A DNA stretch of 34,899 bases from Cyanobacteria bacterium HKST-UBA02 (GTDB taxonomy: Bacteria > Cyanobacteriota > Vampirovibrionia > Obscuribacterales > Obscuribacteraceae): the NCBI GenBank assembly GCA_020431945.1, contig JAGQHH010000173.1, positions 1-34,899 on the forward strand, in the 5' to 3' direction. A program made the translations under genes and the position numbers. Below are positions 23,500 through 31,304 of the stretch, one piece after another (position 1 is the stretch's first letter; each line of letters opens with the position of its first letter). The notes under the pieces are model-generated. The model had not been told where the DNA came from, searched no databases, and was given only the letters and a program-made list of their open reading frames with translations.

Positions 23500-24945
23500 A
23501 TGAAGCTCTCGATACTCCATAAGGGCCTGATAATAGTCTCGATTCCTCTGCTTTTCGAGATCTTTTTCGTCGTGGTCCTCATGGGTCTTCTGGAGGACGC
23601 CACCCGGCACATACGCAAACAGATCCGCTCCCAGGACAAGATCGTCTGTGTCGAGACCATGCTCAAAGAGCTGGCGGACTCAACCACCACGGCGATCATC
23701 TACAACGTCACCCGCAACAAGGAGATTCTCGACCGCAACGAGCAATCTCGCCGCCGGCTTCTGGTCGCCGCTGAAAAGCTCAACAGACTTACCAGGGGAG
23801 ACAGCCAGGAGCAGGAAGCCTGCTCGCGCATGCGAGCTTCCTCGGCGCTCTGGCTGCGCCATCAGGAAGACGTGATCAACTCTCCTCCCCGCGACAGGCT
23901 CAGCTCTTTCCTCAACGTGCAAAGCGGCGGGCAGACCGAGCAGCTCCTGATCATGCGATCGGAAGGTAGCGCCAAGCGAATCATCGATCGAGAAAAGAAT
24001 CTCCAGACCGTGGAGCCCGGTCTGAGGCGCCAGGCAATTTTCAAAATCCATCTCTTCCTCCTCTTCGGGCTTGTGGTCAACATCACCATCACAGCCTTCC
24101 TTGCTGTTTATATGGCCCGTTACCTGAGCGCTCGCCTGGACAACGTCATAGCCAACACATTCAAGCTCGGCGCTCGTCTGCCTCTCAATCCGCCCCTGCG
24201 TGGCGAGGACGAGATGGCCGAGCTCGACGAGGCGCTCCATGCGTCAGCCACCGAGCTCCTCGAATTCGAGGCTTTCAAAGAGCAGCTGATCGGGGTCGTC
24301 TCCCACGAGCTTCGCACCCCGCTCACTTCCATATCGGGCACCCTGACCCTGCTCGAGGCAGGCGCCATGGGAAGCTTTCCGGATCACGCCGTGACCGAGG
24401 TGGGCAGGGCCCAGGAGAGCCTCAAAAAGCTCATTGATCTGGTCAACAATATGCTCCTCCTGGAGCGTCTGGAAGCAGGCTCGCAGATCGTCAAACAGGA
24501 AGAGCTGTCTCTGGCGCGGCTGCTCGAAACCATACTTGGAGACAGGGAAGTGGCTATCGAAGCAAAGAATCTCTCGATCAACGCCACCATAAGCGATATC
24601 AGTCTCGTAGGCGATCCGGATCTCCTGCCCCTGGCTCTGGGCGCGCTCCTTTCCGCTTCGATAGCCAGGGCCCCTGAGGAATCCACTATCGATCTCGCCG
24701 TCGCCGAGACGGTCGAGAATGTCGAAGTGAGAATGAGCGACCGTGGAAGAGCTCTGAGAGCAGACGAGAGCAGCCTGTTCTTCTCACGTTTTCACAATCA
24801 TCCCGATGCCTCGGAGGTGCTCTCTCACTCTCTCATCAAAGCCATCGTCAATGCCCATGGCGGCTCGGTGGCAGCCCAGTCGGATGGAGGCATCACGACT
24901 CTGGTGGCGAGACTCCCCTACAGGAGGGTCGCCACCGATGCTTAA
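23500..24945 (+). CDS. Membrane sensor histidine kinase with intact phospho-acceptor His but degenerate ATP-binding domain
   Basis: 481 residues. TM1 about 9-30, a helical extracytoplasmic domain (about 31-180), TM2 about 182-204, then a HAMP-like linker and a HisKA domain with 'VVSHELRTPLTSI', where His269 is the normal phosphorylation site. The C-terminal region (about 350-481) still has the outline of a HATPase_c domain, but the N-box is lost: the expected LLxNAIKYSP reads 'LLSASIARAPEES', with Ala for the Mg-binding Asn. The G1 box keeps D and G only ('SDRGRAL'), and the G2 box GTGLGL is absent ('EVLSHSLIKAIVNAHGG'). By itself it should not bind ATP. The next gene, a paralog with the opposite loss, overlaps it by 8 nt. 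No response regulator is adjacent. Confidence 0.93.
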   Translation: MKLSILHKGLIIVSIPLLFEIFFVVVLMGLLEDATRHIRKQIRSQDKIVCVETMLKELADSTTTAIIYNVTRNKEILDRNEQSRRRLLVAAEKLNRLTRGDSQEQEACSRMRASSALWLRHQEDVINSPPRDRLSSFLNVQSGGQTEQLLIMRSEGSAKRIIDREKNLQTVEPGLRRQAIFKIHLFLLFGLVVNITITAFLAVYMARYLSARLDNVIANTFKLGARLPLNPPLRGEDEMAELDEALHASATELLEFEAFKEQLIGVVSHELRTPLTSISGTLTLLEAGAMGSFPDHAVTEVGRAQESLKKLIDLVNNMLLLERLEAGSQIVKQEELSLARLLETILGDREVAIEAKNLSINATISDISLVGDPDLLPLALGALLSASIARAPEESTIDLAVAETVENVEVRMSDRGRALRADESSLFFSRFHNHPDASEVLSHSLIKAIVNAHGGSVAAQSDGGITTLVARLPYRRVATDA

Positions 24946-26419
24946 GGTCCGCTCGAAACTCCTCAGGAAGGGACTGCTGGTGGTGATACTGCCGACAGTT
25001 TTCCAACTCGTCTTCCTGGCCTCCCTTGCAGTGCTTCTGGAGAACGCCGAGAGCGAGGTGGATCGCCGGCTCGAATCGAAAGAACGTGTAGCAGCCGCCA
25101 CCAGCGTGGTCGGGCGGACGGTGGATGCCGAGCTGGTCTCCCTGTTCTATAACGTCTATCACTTCGACTTCCTGACCATGCAATTCGACGAATCGAGACG
25201 AGCCGCCGAAGAGCTCAGTCACGAGCTCGTCCGTCTCTGTGCCGGCAATGCCGAGCGGGAGAAAGCCGCCCGCCGGATCGACGAGAGCGCCAGGGAGAGC
25301 CTCAAGCGCATGAGCAAGGTTTTCGACGAGGACTTCAGGCCGAATGTGGACGTCAACACCCTGGTCAACAAAGAGAAAGGCATAAAGCGGGTCTACGATC
25401 TCTACACCGGGACATTCGCTTATGTGGACAGCTTTCTCGCCATGGAGAAAGATCTCCAGAGTACGGCAGCCTCTCAGGAGAAACAGTACAGAAAACAGAT
25501 CAAGAATGTGGTGATCGGAGGCGTAGCACTGAATGTCATACTGACTGTGGTGCTGGCGATTTTCTTCACGGTGAGCGCCACTTCCCGGCTCAAGACGGTG
25601 CTCGATAATACCGCCAGGCTCCTCAAGCGGGAGCCGCTGGCCGAACCGGTCGGCGGCGACGACGAGATCGCCCAGCTCGATACGGTCTTTCATGCCACCG
25701 CCAGGGATCTTGCCAGTGTGGACCGGCAGCGCCGCCACCTTGTGAGCCTGGTGCGAGAGGATCTCTCCACCCCTTTGAGACAGGTTCAGTTCACCCTGCA
25801 CAACCTTTCCCAGGGAGTGCTGGGAGAGCTCTCCGAAAAGGCCCAATCGCGGCTGGCCATGGCTGCCGGCGATACAGACAGGGTGGTGCGTTTGATCGAT
25901 GATCTGCTCAGCATCGAGGATATGCAGGGAGCCAGCTTCGAGCTCAGGACCGCGCCGGTCTCCAGCGCCGATCTTATCGATGCTGCCGTGGCTTCGGTCA
26001 GGCAACCGGCGGAGAAAGCCGGTGTTCGGATCGAGGTCGCAGACCGGAGCAGCGATGAGCCGAATACCGTAGACGCCGACAGCGACCGGATTATCCAGGT
26101 GCTGATCAATTTCCTGAGCAATGCCGTCAAATATTCGCCATCCGGGTCGACCGTTACAGTATCGGCAAAGGCGGAAGGCGATCGGGTAATTTTCTCAGTG
26201 ACCGATACCGGAAGAGGCATCCCGGTCGAAAAACTGGATCTGGTGTTCGAGCGGTTTCAACAAGTCGAAGCCGCCGACCAGTCCGTGCGTGGTGGGACCG
26301 GTCTCGGCTTGCCCATCGCCAGAACCATCGTCGAGCAGCACGGGGGCAAGATCGGAGTCGAGTCGGTGGAAGGGGAAGGAAGCACATTCTGGTTTTCGCT
26401 TCCTGCCAGCAGCTCGTGA
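24938..26419 (+). CDS. Membrane sensor kinase with intact ATPase domain but no phospho-acceptor His
   Basis: 493 residues from ATG 24938, preceded by AGGAGGG 9 nt upstream; it overlaps the previous gene by 8 nt (ATGCTTAA). The layout matches the previous kinase: TM1 about 9-31, a helical sensor region, TM2 about 188-210, HAMP, HisKA, HATPase_c. In the HisKA helix the motif H-E-L-x-T-P-L has become 'LVREDLSTPLRQV': Glu274 stands where the His should be. The ATPase domain is complete: N-box with N395 ('NFLSNAVKYSP'), G1 'DTGRGIP' with D423, F-box 'FERFQQVE' and G2 'GGTGLGL' (452-458). It cannot autophosphorylate on its own but could bind ATP and phosphorylate a partner. A longer reading from 24806 lies inside the previous gene and is rejected. 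Confidence 0.93.
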   Translation: MLKVRSKLLRKGLLVVILPTVFQLVFLASLAVLLENAESEVDRRLESKERVAAATSVVGRTVDAELVSLFYNVYHFDFLTMQFDESRRAAEELSHELVRLCAGNAEREKAARRIDESARESLKRMSKVFDEDFRPNVDVNTLVNKEKGIKRVYDLYTGTFAYVDSFLAMEKDLQSTAASQEKQYRKQIKNVVIGGVALNVILTVVLAIFFTVSATSRLKTVLDNTARLLKREPLAEPVGGDDEIAQLDTVFHATARDLASVDRQRRHLVSLVREDLSTPLRQVQFTLHNLSQGVLGELSEKAQSRLAMAAGDTDRVVRLIDDLLSIEDMQGASFELRTAPVSSADLIDAAVASVRQPAEKAGVRIEVADRSSDEPNTVDADSDRIIQVLINFLSNAVKYSPSGSTVTVSAKAEGDRVIFSVTDTGRGIPVEKLDLVFERFQQVEAADQSVRGGTGLGLPIARTIVEQHGGKIGVESVEGEGSTFWFSLPASSS

Positions 26420-26446
26420 CCTATAATAGAACGCTGGAGATTTCTG

Positions 26447-26548
26447 GTGTTCGCCCGCTTTACTACTATCTTCTTTTTCCTTCTCTTTCTCTCGAGCGTA
26501 CCGCTTCCGGTGGCGCTCGCCCAGGGGTGAGCGGCGGCTCGTGGAATC
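26447..26548 (+). other. Signal-peptide segment of the outer-membrane gene, cut off by one in-frame TGA
   Basis: GTG 26447 has GGAG 7 nt upstream. In the frame of the next gene it encodes a textbook signal peptide ('VFARFTTIFFFLLFLSSVPL' followed by 'PVALAQG'), then TGA at 26528-26530, then open frame 'AAARGIVPGLGATGGKF' into the barrel protein. The export signal belongs to that protein by position, frame and function. Confidence 0.7.
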
Positions 26549-27607
26549 GTGCCCGGGTTAGGCGCGACCGGAGGGAAATTCCAACTATCGGCCGGCTGGC
26601 GGTATGCCTCAGCCGACCGGTCTTACTTCAACTCGCGCTATAACAAGCAATTCACCCAGCTCTGGGGACCCAAAGAAAGACTTAGCGTCCTCGACGTCAC
26701 CGCTCTATACAGGATCAATAATCGAATGAGGGTCACCTGCGTGGTGCCCATTCCCATGAACAAGTTCTCCATGATCTTTCCTCCCCTGGGAATCGATCAG
26801 GGCTCCAGGCACGGCTGGTCGGTCTCCGGGATCGGGGATGTGAGCCTCTATGCCCAGTCATTTCTTTTCGATCCCAAAGACCATCCTTTCGAGAATATAT
26901 CCCTCGGCGTAGGGATCAAGACTCCGTCCGGCAACTGGAATGCCCAGCGTTTCATCCCCAACGAGCTCGGCTTCGACTTGCGCCGGCGAGCTGCTTATCC
27001 GCCCGCCATGCAGCCCGGCGACGGCGGCACCGGCATGCTCTTCGGCTACGACGCTTACAAGGTGATGCGCTCACCCCAGATTTTGAGAGGCACCACGCTT
27101 TTTTCCTCCGGGCTCTATCTGGCCAATCCCAGAGGCACCAACGGCACTCCCTCGATCATCCAGAATCTCGGCGTCCCCCTCAGCCCGGCTTTTGCCAGCC
27201 GCACCACCAATTCGGTTGCCGATACCTGGACCCTGGAAGCCGGCTTTTCATCGAAAATTCCGCGGACCTGGGAGCACCCGCTCCTCAGTAAGATCAGAGT
27301 GCGGGGTACTTTCAACTGGAGCGGTCTGCGAAGCCGGGACATTTTCGGAAACAACCGGGGCTTCAGGCAGCCGGGATGGGCAATGGCTTTTGCTCCCGGT
27401 TTCACCTTCCAGCACAAACAGCATATGCTTATCGTGGAAGTGCCGATCATTTTCGGCAGACATATCAACCCCGGTGCCACCGCTCTGCCCGGAGCGCCCA
27501 CAGTGCGGCCCGACGGCAGTATCGCCCCTGGAGGCATCAACCCGAACCGGCAGATGGGCCTGGTGGCACCATCGAGCATCTCGGTACGCTATGTCAGGAC
27601 CCTTTGA
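26549..27607 (+). CDS. Outer-membrane beta-barrel protein (phenol-degradation MetA-pathway-like channel)
   Basis: 352 codons from GTG 26549, the first start after the TGA at 26528; with the preceding segment the full product would be about 386 residues with a signal peptide. The body alternates short aromatic strands with turns: 'GKFQLSAGWRYASADRSYF', 'RLSVLDVTALYRINNRM', 'GIGDVSLYAQSFLF', 'ENISLGVGIKTPSGNW', 'FAPGFTFQHKQHMLIVEVP' and a final strand 'SISVRYVRTL'. 'GIGDVSL' and 'GVGIKTPSGN' are typical of the phenol-degradation MetA-pathway (PF13557-like) outer-membrane family, thought to be channels for hydrophobic compounds. Without the upstream segment it would have no export signal. It follows the two sensor kinases by 27 nt (from the signal start) and may belong to their operon. 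Confidence 0.8.
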   Translation: MPGLGATGGKFQLSAGWRYASADRSYFNSRYNKQFTQLWGPKERLSVLDVTALYRINNRMRVTCVVPIPMNKFSMIFPPLGIDQGSRHGWSVSGIGDVSLYAQSFLFDPKDHPFENISLGVGIKTPSGNWNAQRFIPNELGFDLRRRAAYPPAMQPGDGGTGMLFGYDAYKVMRSPQILRGTTLFSSGLYLANPRGTNGTPSIIQNLGVPLSPAFASRTTNSVADTWTLEAGFSSKIPRTWEHPLLSKIRVRGTFNWSGLRSRDIFGNNRGFRQPGWAMAFAPGFTFQHKQHMLIVEVPIIFGRHINPGATALPGAPTVRPDGSIAPGGINPNRQMGLVAPSSISVRYVRTL

Positions 27608-27610
27608 GGC

Positions 27611-28342
27611 TCAAACTTCTCGGACTTCATCGGCTATAGCCTGAGCGTCGGCGAGACAGCGATCTATAAGAGCCAGACGCTCGGAAGCTGGCAATCCAAG
27701 AAGGAGAGCCCAGCGGTGCTCGCGGTCGCTCTTGCGGTTCTGGACCTCTTCCACGGACATATCGCGTACAAGGCAGGCCCGATACTCCTGCAACGATCTA
27801 ATAGCTGTATGACAGTGAGCGACGGCCTGAGAGCGCCTGCCGTCACGGGACATGATATCGGCCAGCTCCAGGCTGGCTACCGCCTCGGCGCCGGCGAAGG
27901 CCTGATCGACTTTGGTCTGTACGCTCTCCAGCATGACCGGATCCTTGCCGAGCATCTGCAGGGCTCTCTGTCTGGTTCCTTCGATAGCTTCCAGGGCGCA
28001 CTCGAACTCGTAGCCTGCCGGCGCAATCCGCCCCCGGGAGCTGAGGGTGCAGCCTACCAGGGTCTCGAGCACCGCCCGGGTATCCTCCGAATGAAACGGA
28101 GTCATGAATGTCAGAGCCAGACGCAGGAGTTTTTCGGCTCCAACCAGATCTCCGCTACCGAGCTTGCGCTCCGCAGCCTCTCTGGTGAGATAGAAAAGCG
28201 CACCGGTGACGGTGTACATCGCCGGGAAATAAAGAAGAATAGTGATTCCCAGCACTTTCAGTGGATCGCCGCCGCAGAAGCGCTCCACCACCGTGGCAAG
28301 CGCAAAAACAAACAGTCCTCTAAAAAGTATCCGGGTGAAAAT
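27611..28342 (-). CDS. Membrane protein with helical cytoplasmic part, probable ATT start
   Basis: About 243 residues if it starts at ATT 28342, or 226 from GTG 28291. I choose ATT because GGAGG stands 7 nt before it, 16 nt after the kinase stop, and because the extra residues ('FTRILFRGLFVFALATVVERF') supply the first helix of a membrane hairpin whose second helix is 'VLGITILLYFPAMYTVTGAL'; no ATG, GTG or TTG lies between. CTG 28315 is a weaker choice. The rest (about 60-240) is helical with TPR-like 'GDLVGAEKLLRLALTF' and 'DGRRSQAVAHCHTAIRSLQ'. It is the last gene of an operon with the Ser/Thr kinase and may be its partner or substrate. Convergent with the outer-membrane gene, 3 nt apart. 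Confidence 0.75.
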   Translation of the reverse strand: MFTRILFRGLFVFALATVVERFCGGDPLKVLGITILLYFPAMYTVTGALFYLTREAAERKLGSGDLVGAEKLLRLALTFMTPFHSEDTRAVLETLVGCTLSSRGRIAPAGYEFECALEAIEGTRQRALQMLGKDPVMLESVQTKVDQAFAGAEAVASLELADIMSRDGRRSQAVAHCHTAIRSLQEYRACLVRDMSVEEVQNRKSDREHRWALLLGLPASERLALIDRCLADAQAIADEVREV

Positions 28343-28358
28343 CGACTCGCCTCCTGCT

Positions 28359-30293
28359 TCAGGACCTGACCGATTGCAAGAGAGCGTTCCTGATCTCCAG
28401 CGCGCTCTCCGGTCTGTCGGCGGCCATTTTGGAAAGAGATCGGAAGATGGCCGCTTTCACAGGCTCGGGCACCGCCAGCGATGCCGGCAGATCCGGGGGA
28501 GGCTCGTTGACATGGAGCCTGAATGTATCCAGCACATTCTTGCCGATAAAAGGCGGCCGTCCCGACAGACATTCATAGACGATGCAGCCCAGGGCATAGA
28601 TGTCGGTTCGATGATCCATTGGATTGCCCATACACTGCTCAGGGCTCATATAGAGAGGGCTTCCGAAACATTCACCGGTCTGGGTGAGCTTCATCGACTG
28701 CTCCCCGTCCTCCGAGATAATTTTGGCCAGCCCGAAGTCGACGATCTTGGGCACCATCTTCCCGTCCACCTCCTGGACGAGCATGATGTTAGCCGGCTTG
28801 AGATCCCGGTGCACGATACCCCGGTCATGAGAATAAGCCAGGGCCGAGCAGACCGAGTCGGCAAGTCCGGCGACCCCCTCGAGATCGAGTTGTTTCTGAC
28901 GCTTGAGAAAATCAGCCAGGCTCTCGCCCTGGACATAGTCCATGACTATATAAGCTCTGCCGTCGGGAGCGAGACCGAAGTCATGCACCCCGACTATGCC
29001 GGCATGACTGAGAGCGCTGGTGGCTTTCGCTTCCCGGCGAAAGCGCTGGAGCATGTCGCCGGTGACACCACCGGTGCTCTTCAAGACTTTTATGGCGAAG
29101 TCTTTATCCAGATAGCGATGATGGGCTTTGTAGACGACGCTCATGCCGCCTTTCCCGAGTAGATCGGTGACCTCGTACTTCTCGGCGAATATGGTCCCGG
29201 TAAGGGACTCGTCCACTATGCGGCTGAGCTCGGTGCCGTCCACCGGACAGTGATGGGTGGCGTCGTCATACTCCCGGGTACAATGGAGACAGACCCGTTT
29301 GAATCGCGAAGCGGTCAAACCCATTGATGTCTCCAACTGACTATCCGTCCGGCTGCGGGAAAGCTCCTGCTCGGTCACCTCGAGCTTCTCGGCGATCTCG
29401 CGGCGCTCGTACTCTACCTGATCGAGATTCTTGGCACCGGACATCACCACCGCCACACCCATTATGAAAAGTGTGAGACCGAAAACGCACCAGCTCATGG
29501 GCTCCTCCATGACCGGGTATTTGCCTATATATGTATTGACCAGGGCAATCCGCACGGTCAGCAATATAGGAATGGCGAGGATGAGCAGGGTGGCCCGGCG
29601 GATCATCCGGCCTCCCAGGGAGCGACTCGTGAAGAGCTCGGCATAGCCGACATCGGACCGGGCCAGAAGAATCGCGATGCTCAAAGAAAGTGCCATGAGC
29701 GCGAAGACCAGCGACATCTCGAAGCAGCCGCCGAGTCCGCAAAGATGCAGGGCACCGGTTCCCGAGCCGAAGAGGATCAGCAGAGGCACCACCATGGATG
29801 GTATCGCAAGTACTTGCACCGGATAGAGCTTGCCTCGACCCGGCAAATTGAAGGTGGCCAGAGCAAAAGAAATCAGCATGATGGTAAATGCCACTTCCGG
29901 GATCATCGGGGTCGGGAACTCGACACCGGGAGCCGATGGCTCCGGAGCGATGAGCCTGACTGATTCGAGATCGTTTCCGGTGAGGGTGAAGATCAGTACC
30001 AGGCCAGAGGTCAGACCGATGGCGGCGGAAAGCCCGTAGCCGATGGGGCGCGCCAGGCTATTGCTCGAAAGAACCAGAAGCAGCACCAGAGAGCAAATCA
30101 TCAGACAGATGGCTTCGGCAGAGTGCACCTGGCCGGCAAAAGGCAGGCTCCCGCCGAAGTCGGGGACCAGCCGGGTGAGCGCATAGTTTCCGGTAGCCCA
30201 TCCCCAGAGAATCGCCGTGGCCAGCACGATGACGAGAAGGGCCACGACTCTGGCACCAAGGCGATAACGGTCGAGAAGGGTCGAGTCGATCAT
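28359..30293 (-). CDS. Membrane-bound Ser/Thr protein kinase with zinc-ribbon-like module
   Basis: 644 residues. Residues 14-285 hold about eight membrane helices, followed by a short coiled coil (about 293-318). A small module at 335-349 has C335-x2-C338...H347-H348-C349 ('CLHCTREYDDATHHCP'), which resembles a zinc ribbon. The kinase domain (373-640) is complete: G-loop 'GKGGMSVVYKA', K402 in 'AIKVLK', 'HRDLKPANIM' (495-504), 'DFG' 519-521 and 'SPLYMSPEQ'. It is a Hanks-type kinase facing the cytosol that phosphorylates Ser/Thr. The N-terminal membrane region may sense the bilayer or bind a ligand. It lies second in an operon: the thioredoxin-like gene stops 13 nt before its ATG, and a membrane protein follows 16 nt after its stop. 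Confidence 0.95.
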   Translation of the reverse strand: MIDSTLLDRYRLGARVVALLVIVLATAILWGWATGNYALTRLVPDFGGSLPFAGQVHSAEAICLMICSLVLLLVLSSNSLARPIGYGLSAAIGLTSGLVLIFTLTGNDLESVRLIAPEPSAPGVEFPTPMIPEVAFTIMLISFALATFNLPGRGKLYPVQVLAIPSMVVPLLILFGSGTGALHLCGLGGCFEMSLVFALMALSLSIAILLARSDVGYAELFTSRSLGGRMIRRATLLILAIPILLTVRIALVNTYIGKYPVMEEPMSWCVFGLTLFIMGVAVVMSGAKNLDQVEYERREIAEKLEVTEQELSRSRTDSQLETSMGLTASRFKRVCLHCTREYDDATHHCPVDGTELSRIVDESLTGTIFAEKYEVTDLLGKGGMSVVYKAHHRYLDKDFAIKVLKSTGGVTGDMLQRFRREAKATSALSHAGIVGVHDFGLAPDGRAYIVMDYVQGESLADFLKRQKQLDLEGVAGLADSVCSALAYSHDRGIVHRDLKPANIMLVQEVDGKMVPKIVDFGLAKIISEDGEQSMKLTQTGECFGSPLYMSPEQCMGNPMDHRTDIYALGCIVYECLSGRPPFIGKNVLDTFRLHVNEPPPDLPASLAVPEPVKAAIFRSLSKMAADRPESALEIRNALLQSVRS

Positions 30294-30306
30294 CTCTCTG
30301 CCATTT

Positions 30307-30729
30307 CTATCCGGACTTGAGGGCTTTCTCTATGTGTTTGACATAGACTTCTTTCTTGCGGGCCACCGGAAGCTCTTTCACCAGCTTGCGCTTGCGGGTG
30401 AAAATACCGACACAGGGCACATAGTCGATGACTGCCGGAAGGAAGCCCGAGATACCGAGCTTTCTAGCCTTGTCCTTGGCCTGATCCAGAACATCCTTGG
30501 AGACATCGATACTGTGGACGGCTATGGTATCGCCATAGGTCTGCCTGATCTCTTCGATACGTGGACGCATATCGTCGCAGGACTTCTTGCAGTGGTGGTC
30601 ATAGACCATCACCACCAGGACCTTGCCCGGGTCGATAGAAACCGAGTCCGCCGCCGGGGCGCTTCCGGGAATCGAGAGGAGCGCAAGGGCGGTCGACAGA
30701 ACAATCGATACTGGAAGTCTCAAAGACAC
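30307..30729 (-). CDS. Secreted thioredoxin-like protein with CxxxC motif
   Basis: 140 residues with a signal peptide (about 1-26, 'LSTALALLSIPGSAPAA'). The mature part follows thioredoxin topology: strand 'KVLVVMVYDHHC', the pair C47-x3-C51 ('HHCKKSCDDM'), a helix, strand 'DTIAVHSIDVS', then 'GISGFLPAVID' with the cis-Pro position. The Cys pair is spaced CxxxC rather than CxxC, which is unusual for a redox-active thioredoxin and more like metal-binding or thiol-sensor variants; His residues beside it support metal binding, an inference. The start is GTG 30729; TTG 30723 with GAGG just ahead is an alternative. A promoter candidate lies just upstream. First gene of the kinase operon. Confidence 0.85.
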   Translation of the reverse strand: MSLRLPVSIVLSTALALLSIPGSAPAADSVSIDPGKVLVVMVYDHHCKKSCDDMRPRIEEIRQTYGDTIAVHSIDVSKDVLDQAKDKARKLGISGFLPAVIDYVPCVGIFTRKRKLVKELPVARKKEVYVKHIEKALKSG

Positions 30730-30750
30730 CTCGCTGAAAAGCCATAAGAT

Positions 30751-30779
30751 AATTTACCCTTCATTTAATGTTATGGCAA
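30751..30779 (-). promoter_or_regulatory. Promoter candidate of the thioredoxin-like / kinase operon
   Basis: On the minus strand: TTGCCA, spacer of 17 nt, TAAATT. It lies in the 51-nt gap between the SLOG gene stop (30781) and the GTG at 30729. The -35 is five of six to consensus, the -10 four of six. Confidence 0.5.
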
Positions 30780-30780
30780 A

Positions 30781-31275
30781 TCAATTGCAAGTCAGTATCG
30801 AATCCACCGCCGCCATAGCCTCCCGGGCATCTTCGGCAAACCTCACCCGGCCCGGCGCCAGCTCCTGGAAAAATGCCCGGGAAACAGAACTGGCCTTGAC
30901 CAGAACCACCTGCCGGGAGGCCTTGAGGGCGAGACAGACCTCGCTGGCCGTACCGGCACCCATACCCACCGCCACGATGACATCGCCGGTCAGGACATTG
31001 ATATTGTTGCGGGCGCTACCCATGCCTGAGACCACCACCAGATCGGCATATTCGGAGGCCGACCGGCTATCGTCATCGGGAAGTATCCCCAGGGTGAGAC
31101 CGCCCCGGGACCGGGCTCCATGAAGTGCTGCTTCCATAACCCCGCTGGGACGCCCACCGGTGAGGAGCACATGACCGGCATCTCCCACCAGGCAGCCGAG
31201 CTCGTAGGCCTGGCGGCAAATCTCCTCGCTGGCGCCTTCCCCGGGTCCCATCACCCCCACGATTTTCTTTCGCAT
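30781..31275 (-). CDS. SLOG-family (TIGR00725 / cluster 4) nucleotide-binding protein
   Basis: 164 residues. It begins 'KKIVGVMGPGEGASEEICRQ' and carries the LOG-type signature 'LLTGGRPSGVMEAALHGARSRGG' in outline (GG-x-x-G-V-M-E-A) followed by 'LGILPDDD', 'VVSGMGSARNNINV' and 'VAVGMGAGTASEVCLALK' (G-x-G-T-x-x-E). These are the Rossmann-like motifs of SLOG proteins, which bind nucleotide ligands; relatives include LOG phosphoribohydrolases, DprA and TIGR00725 proteins of unknown role. No effector partner is fused or adjacent, so it is likely the housekeeping-type enzyme or carrier. ATG 31275 follows GGGGAG 8 nt upstream. Divergent from a decayed YjbQ gene. Confidence 0.9.
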   Translation of the reverse strand: MRKKIVGVMGPGEGASEEICRQAYELGCLVGDAGHVLLTGGRPSGVMEAALHGARSRGGLTLGILPDDDSRSASEYADLVVVSGMGSARNNINVLTGDVIVAVGMGAGTASEVCLALKASRQVVLVKASSVSRAFFQELAPGRVRFAEDAREAMAAVDSILTCN

Positions 31276-31304
31276 CTGGCTCTCCCCATCTCCGGATGAA
31301 TTAA

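Noticed and set aside
24893..26005. A 370-residue antisense frame under the second sensor kinase
   Set aside because: Shadow of a GC-rich gene; the coding strand shows complete HATPase motifs.
19056..26530. A genetic code in which TGA is a sense codon
   Set aside because: Many genes here end properly at TGA (for example at 8207, 9504, 15941, 26419, 27607 and the minus-strand stop at 28359), some in exact ATGA overlaps. Only two genes show internal TGA.
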